This document shows positions 61,103 to 64,000 of a stretch of 64,000 nt of DNA, one piece after another (position 1 is the first letter of the stretch; the number at the start of each line of letters is the position of its first letter). The notes beneath the pieces were generated by a model. That model saw nothing but the letters and a program-made list of their open reading frames with translations. It did not search any database and had not been told where the DNA came from. Made by a program: the position numbers and the translations under genes. The stretch comes from Streptomyces mirabilis (lineage in GTDB: Bacteria; Actinomycetota; Actinomycetes; Streptomycetales; Streptomycetaceae), in NCBI RefSeq assembly GCF_018310535.1, contig NZ_CP074102.1:2728001-2792000 (forward strand). The letters are read 5' to 3'.

Positions 61103-61242
61103 GCTGTCGTTCCTCCTCGATAGGGCGCTGGCGGGCCTCCATAGGCTCCGCCGCCTGGCGCGCGGGAGCGCGGCGTCGTCGATGCCCGCACCTAGTATCT
61201 CCGTTCCGGGGCGTGATCCATACAGGAGGGGTGAACTGACCT

Positions 61243-62283
61243 GTGGAAATCTCTGCGGCCGGACGTCTCGAGGTCCGAATCACCGCTGCTGACGTGGGCA
61301 AACGTGTCTCTGTTCGGCGGATGATCGTAGATATCGAAGGTGCCACCGGGGGTGAGAAGTTCACTGACACGGTCGGTGTTCTCACATCATGGAACACGGG
61401 TGTGCTGCTGATCACACGGCGGGACGGCGAGATCGTCCGGATTCCGGAGTCCTCGCTGGTCGCGGGCAAAGTCGTACCGGCCGCCCCGGCGCGTCGGCGG
61501 GGCCCCGCTGCCTCGTACGAGGAGCTGGCGCGGGTCACCGCGCGGGCCTGGCAGCCGGTGGAGAGCGAACGGCTCGGCGACTGGGAGCTGCGGGCGGCCT
61601 CCGGGTTCACCCGGCGCGCGAACTCCGTGCTGCCGCTCGGTGACCCGGGCGTGCCGCTCGACGAGGCGCTGACGTACGTACGTGACTGGTACGCGGCCCG
61701 TGGCCTGCCCGCCTACGTCCAGACCGCCACCGGGGCCGAGGGCACCCAGGAGGTGCTGTGCGCGGAGCTGGAGGCACGCGGCTGGGCGCGTGAGGTGAGC
61801 GCCGGGCTGTGGATCGGCGCGCTCGCGCCGCTCGCCGACCGCGAGGCCCCGGAGGCCTCCGGGGTGGTCCTCGCCCGCGTGGCCGACGAGGCATGGCTGG
61901 GCCGCTACCAGCGCAAGGGGGTGAGCGAGGTCGCGCTGCACGTCCTGGGCAGCGGGCCCTCGGTGTGGTTCGCGACGGTGCCCGGCCCCGAGGGGGAGCC
62001 TCCGGCCGCGATCGGGCGGTGTGTCGTCGACGGGCGGTGGGCCGGTTTCGCGGCCGTCGAGGTCGACCCCGCCCAGCGCCGCCGGGGCCTCGCCACCGCC
62101 GTCATGGCCGCGCTCGCCCGTCGTGCCCTGGACGAGGGCGCCTCGGCGGCCTGGCTCCAGGTGGAGGCGGACAACTCCGGGGCGCGGGCGCTGTACGCCG
62201 GGATGGGCTTCGCGGCGCATCACACGTACCACCACTACCGTGCGCCTCAGGTGTCCGCCGACGACCGCCGTCGACCGGCGTGA
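61243..62283 (+). CDS. GNAT N-acetyltransferase with N-terminal SH3-like domain
   Basis: 346 residues from GTG 61243. An N-terminal beta domain (about 1-75: DVGKRVSVRRMIVDI, GVLTSWNTGVLLI) precedes a GNAT domain with the acetyl-CoA loop VEVDPAQRRRGLATAVM and LQVEADNSGARALYAGMGF. Similar two-part proteins (Rv0428c/CG3035 group) are linked to N-acetylglutamate synthesis; whether that applies here is unproven. Gap of 17 bases to the next gene, so an operon. Confidence 0.85.
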   Translation: MEISAAGRLEVRITAADVGKRVSVRRMIVDIEGATGGEKFTDTVGVLTSWNTGVLLITRRDGEIVRIPESSLVAGKVVPAAPARRRGPAASYEELARVTARAWQPVESERLGDWELRAASGFTRRANSVLPLGDPGVPLDEALTYVRDWYAARGLPAYVQTATGAEGTQEVLCAELEARGWAREVSAGLWIGALAPLADREAPEASGVVLARVADEAWLGRYQRKGVSEVALHVLGSGPSVWFATVPGPEGEPPAAIGRCVVDGRWAGFAAVEVDPAQRRRGLATAVMAALARRALDEGASAAWLQVEADNSGARALYAGMGFAAHHTYHHYRAPQVSADDRRRPA

Positions 62284-62300
62284 AGGGGTACGAGACCGCC

Positions 62301-63152
62301 ATGCCTTCCCCCCATCCCCCGGAGCCGGAGCGGGCCGCCGAGGTGCGGCGCAGGTTCGCCGAGGAGGCGCGGTCCGAGCGGCCCGACCTGGCGGCGCTGT
62401 GTCTGCTGATCGGGGCGGCGGCGGACGGCACGCTGGACGAGGCGGGGACCGACGCGGCGCAGATCGAACTCGACCGGCTCGCCGGACAGCTGCCGTTCCG
62501 GCCCGGTGGGGCGCTGCCCTGGGCGACCGCGCTCGCCGAGCTGCTCGGCGGGCGCTGCGGGTTCCGGGGCTCGCCCGGAGACTATCAACGGCTGGAGTCG
62601 TCGCTGCTGCACGCGGTGCTGCGGCGGCGGCGCGGGCTGCCCATCCTGCTCTCCGTGGTGTGGATGGAGGTGGCCAGGCGGGCCGGCGCGCCGGTGTACG
62701 GGGTCGCCCTGCCCGGGCATTTCGTGGTGGGCTTCGGGCCTGCCGAGCAGCAGGTGCTCGCGGACCCCTTCGACGGGGGGCGGGTGCTGAGCGGCTCCGA
62801 TGCCGAGCTGCTCGTGCAGGGCGCCACCGGCGCGCCTCTCGATCCCTCGATGCTCGTCCCCGCCCCTCCGCTCGACGTGGTCGTGCGGATCCTGAACAAC
62901 GTCCGGGCGTGGGCGGCGGCGCGGCCGGAGCGGTCGGATGTCGGCCTGTGGGCCGTGGAGTTGTCGCTGCTGTTGCCTTCGCATCCCGCGCGGTTGCGGT
63001 ACGAGCGGGCGCAGTTGCTTGTGCAGCGTGGGGATTTTCTGGGTGGAGCTGCGGAGTTGGATGCCTACGCCGATGTGGTCGCCGCGGTGGATCCGCCTTC
63101 GGCGGAGAAGGTTCGGGGGCAGGCTCGGGCGGCTCGGGCGATGTTGAACTGA
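62301..63152 (+). CDS. SirB1-family transglutaminase-like protein
   Basis: 283 residues from ATG 62301. SirB1 features: RRGLPILLSVVWMEVARRAGAP, GVALPGHFVVGF and LADPFDGGRVLS, then a TPR-like helical end (PARLRYERAQLLVQRGDF). The family has a transglutaminase-like fold but lacks a canonical Cys in place; Cys here is in GGRCGF. Role unknown. Co-transcribed with the GNAT gene. Confidence 0.85.
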   Translation: MPSPHPPEPERAAEVRRRFAEEARSERPDLAALCLLIGAAADGTLDEAGTDAAQIELDRLAGQLPFRPGGALPWATALAELLGGRCGFRGSPGDYQRLESSLLHAVLRRRRGLPILLSVVWMEVARRAGAPVYGVALPGHFVVGFGPAEQQVLADPFDGGRVLSGSDAELLVQGATGAPLDPSMLVPAPPLDVVVRILNNVRAWAAARPERSDVGLWAVELSLLLPSHPARLRYERAQLLVQRGDFLGGAAELDAYADVVAAVDPPSAEKVRGQARAARAMLN

Positions 63153-63192
63153 GTTCGCCTTTGCGCCGTGGGGCTTGGGAGACACAGGGCGA

Positions 63193-63250
63193 CTGCGGGT
63201 CCGATTCGGCTGGTCGCGCAGTTCCCCGCGCCCCTTTCAGGGGCGCCTGC
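63193..63250 (+). repeat. Dispersed intergenic repeat, copy D
   Basis: CTGCGGGTCCGATTCGGCTG, then GTCGCGCAGTTCCCCGCGCC and CCTTTCAGGGGCGCC. Located between the SirB1-like gene (+) and the response regulator (-). Confidence 0.85.
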
Positions 63251-63261
63251 CTCGACGGTGA

Positions 63262-63876
63262 TTACAACCAGCCCTTCTCTCGTGCTATCCGGACTGCCTC
63301 CGCCCTGTTGCGTGCCGTCAGCTTCTGGATCGCTGTCGAGAGGTAGTTGCGGACCGTGCCCTGGGAGAGGTGGAGGGCGGTGGCCAGTTCGGCGTTGGTG
63401 GAGCCGTCGGCCGCCGCGCGGAGGATCTCGCGCTCGCGGTCGGTCAGGGGGTTGGCACCCTCGGCGAGGGCGGCGGCCGCGAGGGTGGGGTCGATGACCC
63501 GTTCGCCGGCGAGCACCTTGCGGACCGCCGCGGCGAGTTGGGCGGCCGGGGCGTCCTTGACCAGGAAGGCGTCGGCGCCGGACTCCATGGCGCTGCGCAG
63601 ATAGCCGGGGCGGCCGAAGGTCGTGAGGATGAGCAGTTTGATGCCGGGGAGTTCCTTGTGGACCTCGGCCGCCGCCTCGATGCCCGTCTTGCCAGGCATC
63701 TCGATGTCGAGGAGCGCCACGTCCACGTCGTGGGCGCGGGCCGCGGCCAGCACCTCGTCGCCGCGCGCCACCTGGGCGACCACCTCGATGTCGGGCTCGA
63801 GGCCCAGCAACGCGGCCAGCGCCTCGCGGACCATCGACTGGTCCTCGGCGAGCAGGACCTTGATCGTGCGGCTCAT
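63262..63876 (-). CDS. NarL/LuxR-type response regulator
   Basis: 204 residues. Receiver domain with acidic pair ED near residue 11, phospho-acceptor Asp57 (ALLDIEMPG), Thr in LILTTFG and Lys in LVKDAP; C-terminal LuxR HTH NPLTDREREILRAAADG and SQGTVRNYLSTAI. Similar to DesR-like regulators. Start ATG 63876 overlaps the kinase stop (ATGA), a coupled two-component pair. Target genes unknown. Confidence 0.95.
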   Translation of the reverse strand: MSRTIKVLLAEDQSMVREALAALLGLEPDIEVVAQVARGDEVLAAARAHDVDVALLDIEMPGKTGIEAAAEVHKELPGIKLLILTTFGRPGYLRSAMESGADAFLVKDAPAAQLAAAVRKVLAGERVIDPTLAAAALAEGANPLTDREREILRAAADGSTNAELATALHLSQGTVRNYLSTAIQKLTARNRAEAVRIAREKGWL

Positions 63877-64000
63877 GCACCGGATCCTACGGGGTGATCG
63901 GCGGCCTCGAAGGGGGCCTGTGCCGGTACCCGTGCGACCAGCCGGAAGCCGCGGCGCACCCGGCCCGTCTCCAGGGCTCCGCCCGCCTTCTCCAGCCGCT
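63873..64000 (-). CDS. Sensor histidine kinase (C-terminal end only)
   Basis: The last 41 codons of a NarL-partner kinase, running off the window. The visible end (RLEKAGGALETGRVRRGFRL, then VARVP) is the terminal strand of the HATPase domain, followed by an acidic tail. TGA overlaps the regulator's ATG. Confidence 0.85.
   Translation of the reverse strand, partial: RLEKAGGALETGRVRRGFRLVARVPAQAPFEAADHPVGSGA

Noticed and set aside
1..64000. tRNA, rRNA, insertion sequences, integrase or phage genes
   Set aside because: None could be recognised on either strand; the accessory stretches lack mobility genes or attachment-site repeats.

Overview
The window is chromosomal DNA from a high-GC actinomycete, almost certainly a Streptomyces. 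Evidence: very strong third-position G/C bias, many GTG starts, GGAGG-type ribosome sites, lipobox and Tat signals, and gene content typical of the conserved chromosome core (AdnAB, MoeZ, DapC/DapE, SigE-type ECF sigma with HtrA and TatB, DUF3107, DUF3117, DUF3152). No rRNA, tRNA, transposase, phage gene or CRISPR array was seen.

Layout. 1-5.0 kb: reverse-strand AdnAB-type recombination helicase-nucleases and an alkyltransferase-like DNA repair protein. 5.1-11.3 kb: a large membrane protein joining a kinase-like domain to a flippase-like domain, then two tandem Tap/SlpD-like lipoprotein peptidases. 11.4-17.5 kb: MoeZ, then a compact operon with every junction overlapping (PelF-like glycosyltransferase, 8-TM membrane protein, two micro-ORFs, SDR epimerase, spherulin-4-like protein) that looks like a small cell-surface polysaccharide system. 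17.6-23.4 kb: an oligopeptide ABC importer operon. 23.4-32 kb: DUF3152 metzincin-like protein with a 12-residue repeat, alpha/beta hydrolase, TetR regulator, DUF3107, ferritin-like protein and a DEAD-box helicase with a long repetitive basic tail. 32-39 kb: hydrolase, NYN protein, MarC, PHP phosphoesterase, MFS exporter, Suppressor-of-fused protein. 39.6-45.6 kb: CorA, a lipoprotein, an MgtE-N/CBS protein, DUF1003 protein, Mrp. 45.7-52.1 kb: TatB, HtrA-like protease, anti-sigma and ECF sigma with a matching ECF promoter, divergent O-methyltransferase, DUF3117. 52.5-61.1 kb: enoyl-CoA hydratase, Tag, DivIVA-like protein, FolP, LOG, DapE, a lysozyme-like protein, a secreted protein, DapC and a 7Fe ferredoxin. 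61.2-64 kb: GNAT, SirB1-like protein and a two-component system cut by the window end.

From memory of the Mycobacterium tuberculosis map, two stretches match conserved actinobacterial gene neighbourhoods: 1-32 kb with the Rv3201c-Rv3211 region and 39-61 kb with the Rv1177-Rv1239c region. The genes between these shared markers (the polysaccharide operon, the peptide importer, the tandem peptidases) are the lineage-specific insertions.

The strongest candidates for something little described are the Pel/galactosaminogalactan-like operon at 12.7-17.5 kb and a dispersed intergenic repeat family with a fixed core (GGCTGGTCGCGC ... CCCCGCGCCCC) present at least seven times, always between genes or at their 3' ends.
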